Assembly: GCA_963814355.1 (NCBI GenBank)
Contig: CAWFCZ010000018.1
Coordinates: forward strand, 930,001 to 994,000
DNA length: 64,000 nt
From: JADGOV01 sp963814355
GTDB taxonomy: Bacteria > Actinomycetota > Actinomycetes > JADGOV01
Reading direction: 5' to 3'
How positions within the stretch are numbered: the stretch's first letter is position 1; the number at the start of each line of letters is the position of its first letter. Of this stretch, positions 8,031 through 16,948 are shown piece by piece. The translations under genes and the position numbers were made by a program. The notes beneath the pieces are model-generated. The model searched no databases, was not told the DNA's origin, and saw only the letters and a list, made by a program, of their open reading frames with translations.

Positions 8031-8975
8031 ATGACGCGTATCGACGAGGCAGCGATGAACACCGTGGTCTCGCGGGACGGTACCCGGATCGCCTACTGGA
8101 CGAGCGGCACCGGACCGCCGCTGGTGCTGGTGCACGGCACGACGTCGGTCCACTCCACGTGGGACTTGCTGCGATCGCACCTGGAGCCGCACGTCACCGT
8201 GCATGCGATGGACCGGCGCGGTCGCGGGGCCAGCGGTGACGGGTCCACCTACGATCTCGCCTTCGAGTGCGACGACGTGGCCGCGGTGGTCGACGCGGTC
8301 GCGGCCGAGAGCGGTTCCGCGGTCACTCTGTTCGGGCACTCACATGGCGGGGCGTGTGCCTGGGGTGCCATGTCACGCACGTCCGGCGTCGCCACCCTGA
8401 TCCTGTACGAGGGATGGCCTCCGCCGACGTCCGAAGCCTTCTCGGCGCCGGCGAACATCACCGATCGTGTCGAGACGCTCGTCTTGGAGGGGCGCCGAGA
8501 CGAGGCGCTCGGCCTCTTCTTGCGCGAGGTCGCGGGCGTGTCGGAACACGACCTGGAGTCACTGCGGCGTGGGGCAACGTGGGGTGTGCGGGTCGCGGCC
8601 GCGCACACCGTCGCACGTGAGGTCCGGGCCTTCAGTGCGTACCGGCTGGACGCGACTGAAGCGGCACGGATCACGGTCCCGGTGTTGATGCTCGTGGGCG
8701 CGAACACTCCCCGATCGATCACGGCCGGCTACCAGGACGTCGCTGCGGCATTGCCCGATGTCCAGGTCGAAGTCTTGGACGGTCAGGAGCACCTCGCTCA
8801 CCTGCTTGCCCCTGACCGGCTGGCCGAGCGCGTGGTCGCCTTCGCTGCTCCTCGCGTGGTCGAGAGCGCGGTAGTTGAACGTCAGCGTGCATCGACCCGG
8901 ACCCCAGAAGCGTGGCAGCACGGCGCCCATCGATCTCATGCCCTATCGGGTTCGTCGACGTTGAACACTGCCTGA
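8031..8975 (+). CDS. Alpha/beta hydrolase
   Basis: The 314-residue protein starts at ATG 8031 behind GGAGGAGGT. It is a stand-alone alpha/beta hydrolase: oxyanion loop LVHGTTSVHSTWD, nucleophile serine in LFGHSHGG, VPVLMLVGANTPRS near the usual acid position, and histidine in LDGQEHLAHLL. A 40-residue tail after the fold (RVVESAVVERQRASTRTPEA) is unusual and may be run-on from loss of the original stop. The gene follows the HD-LuxR regulator by 70 bases on the same strand and could be its target. The substrate is unknown. Confidence 0.85.
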   Translation: MTRIDEAAMNTVVSRDGTRIAYWTSGTGPPLVLVHGTTSVHSTWDLLRSHLEPHVTVHAMDRRGRGASGDGSTYDLAFECDDVAAVVDAVAAESGSAVTLFGHSHGGACAWGAMSRTSGVATLILYEGWPPPTSEAFSAPANITDRVETLVLEGRRDEALGLFLREVAGVSEHDLESLRRGATWGVRVAAAHTVAREVRAFSAYRLDATEAARITVPVLMLVGANTPRSITAGYQDVAAALPDVQVEVLDGQEHLAHLLAPDRLAERVVAFAAPRVVESAVVERQRASTRTPEAWQHGAHRSHALSGSSTLNTA

Positions 8976-9390
8976 CCGCTGCCCGCCCTTGCGCCGATCT
9001 GCGACACCAGGCCGGCCGGAAAGCCGGTGGCCGTGCTGCACCGCGGCGCTTCGAGCCCCAGGTACGGCGTGCTCACCTTCCCGACTGCAACCCCGTGTTG
9101 TGGGCGGCTCATCGAAGCGACGGCCACGCGTCAACGCCGTGGAGACCTTCACGAAGGAGAACCTGTCATCGTGCGGGACGGAGGCCGGGCCAACCGCCTC
9201 TGCGGGCCGACACCGCTCCAGCAAACGACGGGCAACAACGGCGCTCATGGACGGGCTAGGTGAAGGCAGCGCCGACCGGCTCACGCATCTGGGCCGTCTC
9301 GATGGGAGCCTAGCCTCGGCCTTTCACGCCTGAATCGGCGACACGGTCTGGATAGCACGGAAGTGCCTGTCCTGTAGGGGAAACTCGTGC
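8976..9390. other. 415-base region without a recognisable gene
   Basis: No frame on either strand has a convincing start, ribosome site and recognisable protein here. It separates the alpha/beta hydrolase from the IS1380-type fragment and may be decayed sequence associated with the insertion. Confidence 0.5.
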
Positions 9391-9810
9391 TTGCGACAGC
9401 CGAGATGTCCCGTGCAGGAAGGCACTCCGTGGGTGAAGCGTAACCGGCGCAGGAGACGTGTCAAGGTCACGCCTGATGGCGGGGGGTTGGTGTCGCGGGC
9501 GGGGACTTTGCCGTTGCGGGAGTTGAGTGAGGAGACCGGGCTCGCGGACGGCTGGACCGGGGTGCTGCTGGATGCCTATAAGGCTGGTCCTGCGGTGCAC
9601 GAGCCTGGTCGGGTGCTCGCCGATCTGGCGGTGGTGATCGCTGACGGCGGCGACGCGTTGGCGCATTTGGCGACGCTGCGTGATCAGGACAAGTTGTTCG
9701 CCGCGGTGGCCTCCGACGCGACGGCCTGGCGTTGCATAGAGCGCGTCGATCAGGCGCATCTGCCGCTGCTGAACGTCGCGCGGCCGGGTCGCGGCCGGGC
9801 GGGTCAGCGA
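9391..9810 (+). mobile_element. IS1380-family transposase, N-terminal fragment
   Basis: The frame from about 9433 (GTG) reads VKVTPDGGGLVSRAGTLPLR, ELSEETGLADGW, then EPGRVLADLAVVIADGGDAL and LFAAVASDATAWRCIERVDQ. This is the conserved N-terminal region of IS1380-family DDE transposases, which are usually about 450 residues. Homology stops near 9810, and the following codons are unrelated up to 9975. No C-terminal catalytic region and no second end of the element are seen, so this is a dead relic. I could not define its terminal inverted repeat. Confidence 0.8.
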
Positions 9811-9931
9811 TCCAGGCGCCCTCACGTTACGGTTCGCCGACGCCGAAAACCAGCCGCCCTGCGCCCACCGCGCCGGCCGCGACGCCAGGACCATCACCGT
9901 CCAGGGCGGATGGAAACCAACTCCGCGGCCC

Positions 9932-10696
9932 CTACCGGGCCCCGGTCCGGGCAGCGGTCGGTCCGGGTTCAGTGACCAGGTGGTGTCGAGCCGGGTCGAG
10001 AACGTCGAAGTGCCCGTGGCCGGCGGCGAAGATGCCCTTCTGTGGGAGCCAGAAGTCTCCAAGCCTGGCCTGCTTGGTCAGGCGGCCCGGTTCGCCGAGA
10101 TCGCGTCCCAAGAGCACGGCACGGCTTCTCTTCACCGACCAGACGTTGACCGGCGCGGTGCAGAACGACTGCCCGTTCGGGACCACACCGCGCAGGCGCA
10201 CCCGCCCAACCCCCAGCATCGGTCCGGCCGCGCGGCCCATCATCCCCAGAGCCGCCCGGTTGGTCCACATGCCGACCGGCAGGAGTGCCCCCATCGAGGA
10301 CATCAATCGGGTCGCCGCCGTGCGTCCGAGTTCGAGTCGCCAGTCGAGCACGTCATCGACCCGGGCCACGACCGTCCAGTCGTCCTGCCAGCTCACGTCG
10401 ATGTCGCAGCGCACCGGGCTCTGCGTTGTCGCGGCACCGAAGTAGCGGGCACAACTGAGCTGTCCGGGAGCAGTCGAGTAGAACGTCCACCCGCCTTCGG
10501 GGTCGCGGTGCCAGACGGCCCGGTACCCGGGTGCGAACGACGTAGCCGGGATGTGGCGCAATGCGAGATAGTGGCCGCTTGCGAACGGCAGTCCCATCAC
10601 GCCGTACCCGGCGAAGCGCTCGTCGTCCCCCGGCGGGAGCTCCGGGTGGTCGATGGTCGCGGTCGCGGTGTTACGGGGCTCCTTTGACGTGGTCAT
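9932..10696 (-). CDS. Uncharacterised conserved protein
   Basis: The 254-residue protein starts at ATG 10696 (MTTSKEPRNTATATIDHPEL). The sequence is rich in aromatic residues and turns (GYGVMGLPFASGHYLALRHI, VWHRDPEGGWTFYSTAPG). A low-polarity stretch, MSSMGALLPVGMWTNRAALG, sits in the middle. I recall similar unnamed actinobacterial proteins with the GYGVMGLPFASGH motif, but no function. Its 3' end abuts the IS1380 fragment, so the last 20 residues (PGPTAARTGAR) may have been changed by that event. Confidence 0.65.
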   Translation of the reverse strand: MTTSKEPRNTATATIDHPELPPGDDERFAGYGVMGLPFASGHYLALRHIPATSFAPGYRAVWHRDPEGGWTFYSTAPGQLSCARYFGAATTQSPVRCDIDVSWQDDWTVVARVDDVLDWRLELGRTAATRLMSSMGALLPVGMWTNRAALGMMGRAAGPMLGVGRVRLRGVVPNGQSFCTAPVNVWSVKRSRAVLLGRDLGEPGRLTKQARLGDFWLPQKGIFAAGHGHFDVLDPARHHLVTEPGPTAARTGAR

Positions 10697-10743
10697 GCAC
10701 CCAGACTCAGTGCCCGATCCGTCTCGCGCATGAGGCATCTGCC

Positions 10744-11574
10744 TCAACCGGAGTCGACGGCCGAGGAGCTCGGCTGGTTGGGAACCACCGCCTTGGCCAC
10801 CACAGCGGGCGCGGGGAAACGCACCGACCCGTCCGGCTCGCAGAATCGATCGAGTTCCTTGGGTGCCCGATCCCTCAGCTCACGGTACGCGTCGTCGGAA
10901 ATGAGGGGCGCCAGGGTCCAGGCCTTGATGTCGGTCTCCAGCCAGTCCAGGACGGACGGGAACTTCGCGGTGCCGTCCCACCGCCGTACCTCGACCCCGG
11001 GAAAGGTCTCGACCATCACGTCGCGCAGCGCGGACTCGGTGCCGACGGTGAACGGCGCGCCCAGCGCGTCGGCCGGTTCGTCCCCCGCCACCTCCCGGAG
11101 CAGGTCAACCATGGCCGCGTAACCCGGAGTCGTGTCCAGCCCGGCCCAGGTGGCGACGACCACCGAGCCGTCCGGGCGGGTGACCCGAGCGAGCTCCGCG
11201 ACCGCACGGGCGCGGTCGGCGAAGAACATCAGTGCGAACTGGCAGATCACCCGGTCCATGGTCGCCGAGCCGATCGGCAGGTCCTCCGCCACACCTCTCA
11301 TCCACCTCACCCCCGGCTCGGCTCGGGAAGCCACCGCGAGCATCCCGTCGTTGGGGTCGACGCCTGTCACTTCGCCCCCCGGTCCGACAACCCGGTACGC
11401 GGCGCGCGCCACCACCCCGCTGCCAAATCCGACGTCGAGAACCCTGTCCCCCTCGGCCACGCCGGCCAACCGCATCAGCCTGTCCGGCCACTGGTCGAAC
11501 AGTGCCGGCACGAAGAACTTTTCGTAGAGCTCGGCGGCCTCGGTGCTCACCTGTCCGGTCGTTGCATCGCTCAT
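10744..11574 (-). CDS. Class I SAM-dependent methyltransferase (UbiE/Methyltransf_11-like)
   Basis: The 276-residue enzyme starts at ATG 11574 (a GTG two codons earlier is possible). It shows an N-terminal helix YEKFFVPALFDQWPDRLM, motif I VLDVGFGSGVVARAAYRV, acidic SAM contact VTGVDPNDGMLAVA, then ICQFALMFFADRARAVAELA and the VTRPDGSVVVATW strand. It is divergent from the HxlR-type regulator at 11660 with 85 bases between the starts, which suggests that regulator controls it. The substrate is unknown. Confidence 0.87.
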   Translation of the reverse strand: MSDATTGQVSTEAAELYEKFFVPALFDQWPDRLMRLAGVAEGDRVLDVGFGSGVVARAAYRVVGPGGEVTGVDPNDGMLAVASRAEPGVRWMRGVAEDLPIGSATMDRVICQFALMFFADRARAVAELARVTRPDGSVVVATWAGLDTTPGYAAMVDLLREVAGDEPADALGAPFTVGTESALRDVMVETFPGVEVRRWDGTAKFPSVLDWLETDIKAWTLAPLISDDAYRELRDRAPKELDRFCEPDGSVRFPAPAVVAKAVVPNQPSSSAVDSG

Positions 11575-11659
11575 GCCCACATCGTCGACCGGGGCACATG
11601 CGGGCTCAAGACCTGATTTAGCACTTCACCAGGACGTCAATCCGAGAGAGCATGGTTGG
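11575..11659. promoter_or_regulatory. Divergent promoter region between methyltransferase and HxlR regulator
   Basis: This 85-base gap must carry promoters for both genes. On the minus strand a TTGACG element is visible near 11630, upstream of an AT-rich TAAATC stretch, but the spacing is not ideal. No clear palindrome was found. Confidence 0.35.
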
Positions 11660-12343
11660 GTGCGGAACTACCACCAGTACTGTCCGATCGCGCGCACCGC
11701 GGAGATCCTCGCCGAACGGTGGACCCCGCTCGTGGTCCGCAACCTGATGTTCGGTGCGGACACGTTCTCGGCCATCTCCCGCGGCGTACCGTCCATGTCG
11801 CGGTCCATGCTGGTAACCCGTCTCAGAGAGCTGGAACGGGCGGGCATCGTGACCCGCGAGCCGAGGCAGGGTGGGACCGGGGGGCGCTATCTCCTCACCG
11901 AAGCCGGCCGAGATCTGGCTGGGGTGCTGGAGACGATGGCAGGGTGGGGGGAGCGCTGGGTCCAGGTCGGGCCGGAGCACACCGACCCGGGCTTCGCGCT
12001 GTGGGCGTGGTGCACGGCTCAGCTCAACCGTGACGCGCTCCCGGCCGGCCGCGTGGTCGTCGCGTTCACGTTCGTGGACCAGCCGCCGGGAGATCGGCGC
12101 TACTGGCTGCTGGTCGAGAACGGCGACGCGCAGGTCTGCTACACCGATCCCGGCGGCGAGCCAGATGTGTACGTCGAGGCGCAGACCCGTGCGTTCCTGG
12201 ACTGGCATCGCGGGCTACTGCCCTGGTCACGCGCCCTGCGGGCGCAGCGGATCACCGTCAGCGGCGACCGCGCCATAGCGCGCGCGCTCCCGACCTGGAA
12301 CGCACTGGCGCCGCGCTGGTCCATGCCGGCCACCGGTTCCTGA
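11660..12343 (+). CDS. HxlR-family transcriptional regulator with C-terminal extension
   Basis: The 227-residue protein begins at GTG 11660. Residues 1-100 are an HxlR/MarR-like winged helix: YCPIARTAEILAERWTPLVV with the conserved cysteine, FGADTFSAISRGVPSMS, MLVTRLRELERAGIV and the wing GRYLLTEAGRDL. Residues about 115-225 form a second domain (ALWAWCTAQLNRDALPAGRV, then strand-rich segments) resembling the SCP2-like tail often found on longer HxlR proteins. HxlR proteins respond to aldehydes, redox stress or metabolites. The divergent methyltransferase is the obvious target. Confidence 0.85.
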   Translation: MRNYHQYCPIARTAEILAERWTPLVVRNLMFGADTFSAISRGVPSMSRSMLVTRLRELERAGIVTREPRQGGTGGRYLLTEAGRDLAGVLETMAGWGERWVQVGPEHTDPGFALWAWCTAQLNRDALPAGRVVVAFTFVDQPPGDRRYWLLVENGDAQVCYTDPGGEPDVYVEAQTRAFLDWHRGLLPWSRALRAQRITVSGDRAIARALPTWNALAPRWSMPATGS

Positions 12344-12358
12344 CGGCCGAACGTGGAC

Positions 12359-13435
12359 CTACCGGCGGGCCTCGTAGACGACGTTCATGGGCGTCTCGGC
12401 CGCGCGGCGGAACGTGCTGAACCCGGCCTCGTCGAACAGTGCCCGGGTCCGGGCCTCCCCGGCCATGGCGCCCAGCCCTGGGCCGCCGTCGCTGATGGAG
12501 CACGGAGCACACATCAGCGTCGAGATGGCGTAGCCGAACCGGTCCAGCGGGGTCGTGCTGTCCTCGAGCTTGTCCTGAGCCAGCGGCTCCACCGCAAGCA
12601 CGCAACCCTCCGAGGCCAGCGCGCCGCGGGCGGCCCGGGCGACGCCCAGCGGATCTGCGGTGTCGTGCCAGCAGTCGAAGAACGCGATCAGATCAAACGG
12701 ACCCGAGATCTCTTTGGCATCGGCCACGATGAACTCGGTGCGCTCGCTCACCTTCGCGCGCTCGGCGGCCTGGCGGGCGGCCTCGATCGAGGGCGCGTGG
12801 TAGTCGTAGCCGACGAAGGTGGAGCCGGGGTACGCAGTGGCGAGTACGACGGTCGAGGTGCCGTAGCCACACCCCACGTCGGCAACCCGGGCCCCGGCCG
12901 TCAGCTTCTCGTGCAACCCTGGCACAGCCGGGATCCACTCCTGGACCAGGTGAGCCTGATACCCGGGCCGGAACGAGCGCTCCGTCGCTGCGAAGAGCCG
13001 GGCATCGTGGTCGCCCCAGGCCAGGCCCTTGCCGGTGCGAAAGACCTCGGCCTCCTTGTCGATGCTCTGGTAGACGGCCGCCACCAGGTCGAACAGTCCT
13101 TGCAGCATGGCCGGGCTGGACTCCTCGGCCAGCACCATGGCGTGCGCCGGCGGCAACGAGAAGCGTCCGTCCTGGTGGTCGACGTAGCCGCCCACCGCCT
13201 GGTTGTTCAGCCACTCCTGCACCAACCGTTCGTGGCTGCCGGTCCGGGCGGCCAGCTCCTGCGCCGTCACCGGCGCGCCGTCGGCCATCGCGGCGTACAA
13301 CCCCAGCCGGTCGCCCAGATGGGTCAACAGCACGCTGATCGCGGCCGCGGCATCGCTCACTGCCCGGCCGACGAACTTCTCCACCGCAGACATGTCGACT
13401 GCCGGCCGCGGTGCCTGGGTCTGGGTCGTCGTCAT
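12359..13435 (-). CDS. Rv2258c-like SAM-dependent methyltransferase with N-terminal winged helix
   Basis: The 358-residue protein starts at ATG 13435 behind a GAAGGAGA site. It has the same architecture as the gene at 2455-3543: winged-helix region (LTHLGDRLGLYAAMADGAPV, LVQEWLNNQAVGGYVDHQDG, FSLPPAHAMVL) then methyltransferase core (VADVGCGYGTSTVVLA, FVGYDYHAPSIEAA, DLIAFFDCWHDTADPLGVA). A C-terminal motif, STLMCAPCSISDGG, corresponds to STVLCVPHALSE in the paralogue. It is separated from the convergent HxlR gene by only 15 bases. The substrate is unknown. Confidence 0.87.
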   Translation of the reverse strand: MTTTQTQAPRPAVDMSAVEKFVGRAVSDAAAAISVLLTHLGDRLGLYAAMADGAPVTAQELAARTGSHERLVQEWLNNQAVGGYVDHQDGRFSLPPAHAMVLAEESSPAMLQGLFDLVAAVYQSIDKEAEVFRTGKGLAWGDHDARLFAATERSFRPGYQAHLVQEWIPAVPGLHEKLTAGARVADVGCGYGTSTVVLATAYPGSTFVGYDYHAPSIEAARQAAERAKVSERTEFIVADAKEISGPFDLIAFFDCWHDTADPLGVARAARGALASEGCVLAVEPLAQDKLEDSTTPLDRFGYAISTLMCAPCSISDGGPGLGAMAGEARTRALFDEAGFSTFRRAAETPMNVVYEARR

Positions 13436-13547
13436 CGGTCGCTCTCCTTCGGGCGCAGATCTGGGGATGGTGTATGCCACCTCGTTTGTCGCCGCGGTTG
13501 TCGACCACGGTGACAGCCACAAGGAACCCAGACATCGATGAAAACCC

Positions 13548-15212
13548 TCAATCCGTGGCGGATCCGTGTCGCTGATGTCTCGCGACATACGCCGCAGCCG
13601 CTGCACGGCTGTTGAGGCCCAGCTTGGTGAGCACGCTGTGAACGTGGTGTTCCACGGTCTTGCGGCTCAGAAAGACCCGATCGGCGATCTGCTGGTTGGA
13701 CAGACCCTCGGCAACCAGCTCGAGAACCTCTTCTTCGCGTTTGGATAGCGGACCCGCAGACCGAGCGCCGCGACGCGCCGTGGTTACCCCGAGCGAGCGC
13801 AGCACGGCGAGCGCATGATCGACGTCATGGGCCGCGCCCAGCTGGTCGAAGCACGCCAGGGCAGCGCGGGCATGCACGATGGCGGAGGCTCGCTCCTGAC
13901 CCATCGCTCCCGCCAGCAGCAGGTGTGTGCGCGCCGCTTCGAACGGCATCTCGAGCCGGAGGAACCCATCCAGTGCGCGCTGCAGGTGACCGCGCGCTTC
14001 CAGTGTGTCGTGACTGGCTGCGAGCGCCCGCCCGAGGGCTCGCTGCCCGCGGGCGGCCACCAGCTCGCAGTCGGTGCTCGCTCCGCGCTCGGCCAATTGC
14101 CGGGCCCTGGTCATAGCCTCGCCGGTCTCACCTACCTCGAGCTCCACCTCGGACAGCAACTCCTCCAAGCGAAAGCTCTCCAGGCACGGTTGGCCGAACG
14201 TGTCCAGGCGGTGCCGCAGGATCGCGGCGGCCTCCTCCGGTGCGGTACGCCGTCGCACCGCTGCGAGCACCCCGGTGGCCGCGACATGATCCTCGAAGCC
14301 GGACAGCAGACCGGCCGCCTCGTCGAGGCGGCCCTGGGCCAACCTCAGCTCGGCGAGCGTGGCGAGGGCTTCGCCGTACAACGCCCGCTCGGCGCTGTGC
14401 CCGGCGCGCAGGGCCTTACGCAGTTCCTGTTCGGCCTCGGCCCACCGGCCCGCCCCGAACAGGACGGCAGCGTGCTGAACCCGGCAGGTGGTGTAGAGGT
14501 GCAGACCGCCGTACCGCCGGGTGAAGTCGTCCGCCGCGCGGATCCACTGACCCACCCGCTGCACGTCGCCAACCCGGCTACAGCTGGTGATGGTCCGGCA
14601 CGCAGTGAACACCACGGTCTCCGGGCGCACCGCCTCACCGCCCAGCGCGCCCGCCATCGCCTCGTCCAGGAACGCCGTCCCGTCCTCAGTTCTCCCGTCC
14701 TGAACCAGCGCGGTGCCCAGTTCAGCCAACGCGCAGAACTCCAGGTCGACGTCCAGGGCGGCGCGCGCCACCGACGCCGCACGATGCGCGGAGGCCTCGG
14801 CCTCCGTCGGAGCGTTGGCGTCGTTCGCGGCCACCGCACGACACAACGCCACCCACCCGGTCAGCTGATCGAGCTCGCTGTCCTGAACCAGCCTGGCCAG
14901 TCGTGCCAGCCAGCCCCGTGAAGCAGCGTAGTTGCCGAGGCTGGCCCGGTAGAGCAAGCACAAGCTCACCGCGGTCAACGCCGCCTCGACCATGTCGCCA
15001 CGCGTGCGGAACGCGACGAACGCGCGTTCCTGAAAGCGGATCGACTCATCGGTCTCCCCCAGCCACCAGAGCGCGGTACCCAGCCCAAAGAGTGCCTCCG
15101 CAGACGTGCCCGCCCGCAGCACCTCCTCGTACTTCACTCGCGCGTCCGACCACGCTCCGGCAGCCATGGCTGCACCGGCCGAGCCCAACTGCCTCGTTGT
15201 CTCGCTGGACAC
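13548..15212 (-). CDS. TPR-repeat LuxR-family transcriptional regulator
   Basis: The 554-residue protein has a long alpha-helical region of TPR-like repeats (for example YEEVLRAGTSAEALFGLGTA, WAEAEQELRKALRAGHSAER, EARGHLQRALDGFLRLEMPF) covering residues about 10-480. It ends in a LuxR/GerE helix-turn-helix (LSKREEEVLELVAEGLSNQQ, FLSRKTVEHHVHSVLTKLGL). No P-loop NTPase is present, so it is not a full LAL/MalT-type protein. The GTG at 15212 fits where the repeats begin but has no strong ribosome site. It is divergent from the TetR gene at 15325, and the target is unknown. Confidence 0.85.
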   Translation of the reverse strand: MSSETTRQLGSAGAAMAAGAWSDARVKYEEVLRAGTSAEALFGLGTALWWLGETDESIRFQERAFVAFRTRGDMVEAALTAVSLCLLYRASLGNYAASRGWLARLARLVQDSELDQLTGWVALCRAVAANDANAPTEAEASAHRAASVARAALDVDLEFCALAELGTALVQDGRTEDGTAFLDEAMAGALGGEAVRPETVVFTACRTITSCSRVGDVQRVGQWIRAADDFTRRYGGLHLYTTCRVQHAAVLFGAGRWAEAEQELRKALRAGHSAERALYGEALATLAELRLAQGRLDEAAGLLSGFEDHVAATGVLAAVRRRTAPEEAAAILRHRLDTFGQPCLESFRLEELLSEVELEVGETGEAMTRARQLAERGASTDCELVAARGQRALGRALAASHDTLEARGHLQRALDGFLRLEMPFEAARTHLLLAGAMGQERASAIVHARAALACFDQLGAAHDVDHALAVLRSLGVTTARRGARSAGPLSKREEEVLELVAEGLSNQQIADRVFLSRKTVEHHVHSVLTKLGLNSRAAAAAYVARHQRHGSATD

Positions 15213-15307
15213 GACACCATCATGACGGACCAACCGTGCCCCGGCTGTCGCCGATTTCTCTGGAGACGTCGCGTTCGATGGAATCCGCTGGACACGTGCT
15301 GAACGTT

Positions 15308-15325
15308 TGTTTAGTCTCTTAAACA
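15308..15325. promoter_or_regulatory. Inverted repeat overlapping the TetR gene start (likely autoregulatory operator)
   Basis: A perfect 6+6+6 inverted repeat, TGTTTA-gtctct-TAAACA, ends on the A of the ATG at 15325. The left arm overlaps a -10-like TTTAGT at 15310-15315, nine bases before the ATG, so transcription could begin at or next to the start codon (leaderless). The position is ideal for TetR autorepression of this regulator-exporter operon. Confidence 0.55.
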
Positions 15326-15990
15326 TGCGATCAGGAGAGGGGGACCTCACGGCCCGCGCCTGCATCCGCAACGCTGCTCTGCGGCTCTTCGCCGACCATG
15401 GCCACGATGCGGTGAGCGTGCGTCGGGTCGGCGCCGAGGCGGGCGTCTCCCCGGCCCTGGTGCTACACCACTTCGGCAGCAAGGCCGGCCTGCGCGAGGC
15501 GGTAGATCGGTACGCCGCACATCTGATCGATGACGTCAGGGAGCAGAGCGAAGACATGGCCGCCGTGATCGCGGGCGGCAACGCGGCATCGGTCGCCGAA
15601 TTGTTCGCCCAGGTGTTCCCACCCGACTCACCGCTGCCGGCGTATGTGCGGCGACTGTTGATGTCCGGTGACCCGTCCGGGGTGGCGCTCTTCGGAAAGT
15701 GGTTCGAAGCCTCCCGCCAGATCGTCGACGACATGGTGGCGGGGGGATTGGCCAGACCCACCGAGGATCCTGACGTCCGGGCCGCCTTCCTGCTCGCCGC
15801 AGACGTCGCGCTCCTCCTGCTGCGCGACCCGCTGACCACGGTCCTCGGCTTCGATCCCCTGTCGCGCGACGGGCTCACCCGCTGGGCGCGGGAGGTCTCC
15901 GCGATTTCCCGCGAGGGCATCTTCATCCCTCCCGGGCGGGCGGATCCCGGCACCGCCACGAACGGGACACGAGAGCCAGAACAGGAGTGA
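15325..15990 (+). CDS. TetR-family regulator of an adjacent ABC exporter
   Basis: The 221-residue protein has a TetR N-terminal helix-turn-helix (IRNAALRLFADHGHDAVSVR, GAEAGVSPALVLHHFGSKAG) followed by an all-helical ligand-binding region. ATG 15325 is preferred although it has no upstream ribosome site; the promoter spacing suggests a leaderless message, and a TTG at 15307 is the alternative. Its stop is one base before the ABC ATPase start, so regulator, ATPase and permease form one operon. The usual logic is that the exported compound relieves repression. Confidence 0.88.
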   Translation: MRSGEGDLTARACIRNAALRLFADHGHDAVSVRRVGAEAGVSPALVLHHFGSKAGLREAVDRYAAHLIDDVREQSEDMAAVIAGGNAASVAELFAQVFPPDSPLPAYVRRLLMSGDPSGVALFGKWFEASRQIVDDMVAGGLARPTEDPDVRAAFLLAADVALLLLRDPLTTVLGFDPLSRDGLTRWAREVSAISREGIFIPPGRADPGTATNGTREPEQE

Positions 15991-15991
15991 C

Positions 15992-16948
15992 ATGCACACC
16001 CAGACCGCGACTGGAGGATCTGACCTCGATCAGGCGACAGGCACCGACCAGGTCATCGAGGCCCATGAGCTGACCAAGAATTTCGGCAACGTGCGCGCCC
16101 TCGACGGCCTTGAGCTCGACGTCACGCGCGGCGAGGTGCACGGATTCCTGGGCCCCAACGGGGCGGGGAAGTCGACGACGATCCGCATCCTGCTCGGCCT
16201 CATCCACAAGGGCGGCGGCGGCGTGCACCTCTTCGGCGAGGACCCGTGGCGATGCGCCCCTCGGCTGCATCGAAGGCTGGCCTACGTGCCCGGGGACGTC
16301 ACGCTGTGGCCGGGGCTGAGCGGCGGGCAGTGCCTCGACGTGCTGGCCCAGGCGCACGGCGGCCTCCGCGACCGTGTGCGGGCAACCCTCATCGAACGCT
16401 TCGACCTGGACCCGACCCGCCGCACGCGCGACTACTCCAAGGGCAACCGTCAGAAGATCTCGCTGATCGCCGCGCTCGCGGCAGACGTCGATCTACTCAT
16501 CCTCGACGAGCCCACGTCCGGCCTCGACCCGCTCATGGAGAAGGCCTTCCAGCAGACCATCCGGGAGCGTCGGGCCGAAGGCGTCACCGTGCTGCTTTCC
16601 AGCCACATCCTGGCGGAGGTCGAGGCGCTGGCCGACCGGGTCACCATCATCCGCCGGGGCCGCACCGTCACCTCAGGCACGCTCGCCGACCTGCGCCGGC
16701 ACACCAGGACCAACGTCCATGCCTTCACCCGGCACCGGCCCGACCTCGCCGGCGTCGCCGGGGTGGTCGACCCCGGCCAGGAGCGGCAGGGCCAGGGGTA
16801 CGAGCTTCGTGTTTCCGTGCCGGCCGACGACGTCGGAGAAGTCGTCGGCCGCCTGCACGCCGCCGACCTGCGCACGCTGACGGTCGCCCCGCCCAGCCTC
16901 GATGAGCTGTTCCTCGACGCGTACGCGGACCAGGGGGGCGACCGGTGA
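15992..16948 (+). CDS. ABC transporter ATP-binding protein (exporter type)
   Basis: The 318-residue ATPase has Walker A GPNGAGKST, an exporter-type signature YSKGNRQKISL instead of LSGGQ, Walker B LLILDEPTSGLDPL and switch histidine SSHILAEVEALADRV. The C-terminal 70 residues (VSVPADDVGEVVGRLHAADL ... LDELFLDAY) match the tail of drug/polyketide-export ATPases of the CcmA/DrrA type. A 20-residue N-terminal leader precedes the domain. It overlaps the permease start by four bases (GTGA) and should energise that permease. Confidence 0.92.
   Translation: MHTQTATGGSDLDQATGTDQVIEAHELTKNFGNVRALDGLELDVTRGEVHGFLGPNGAGKSTTIRILLGLIHKGGGGVHLFGEDPWRCAPRLHRRLAYVPGDVTLWPGLSGGQCLDVLAQAHGGLRDRVRATLIERFDLDPTRRTRDYSKGNRQKISLIAALAADVDLLILDEPTSGLDPLMEKAFQQTIRERRAEGVTVLLSSHILAEVEALADRVTIIRRGRTVTSGTLADLRRHTRTNVHAFTRHRPDLAGVAGVVDPGQERQGQGYELRVSVPADDVGEVVGRLHAADLRTLTVAPPSLDELFLDAYADQGGDR

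Noticed and set aside
13548..15959. 803-residue minus-strand protein joining the TPR-LuxR gene to sequence opposite the TetR gene
   Set aside because: The first 245 residues are the antisense of the TetR gene and have no protein character; the real start is near 15212.
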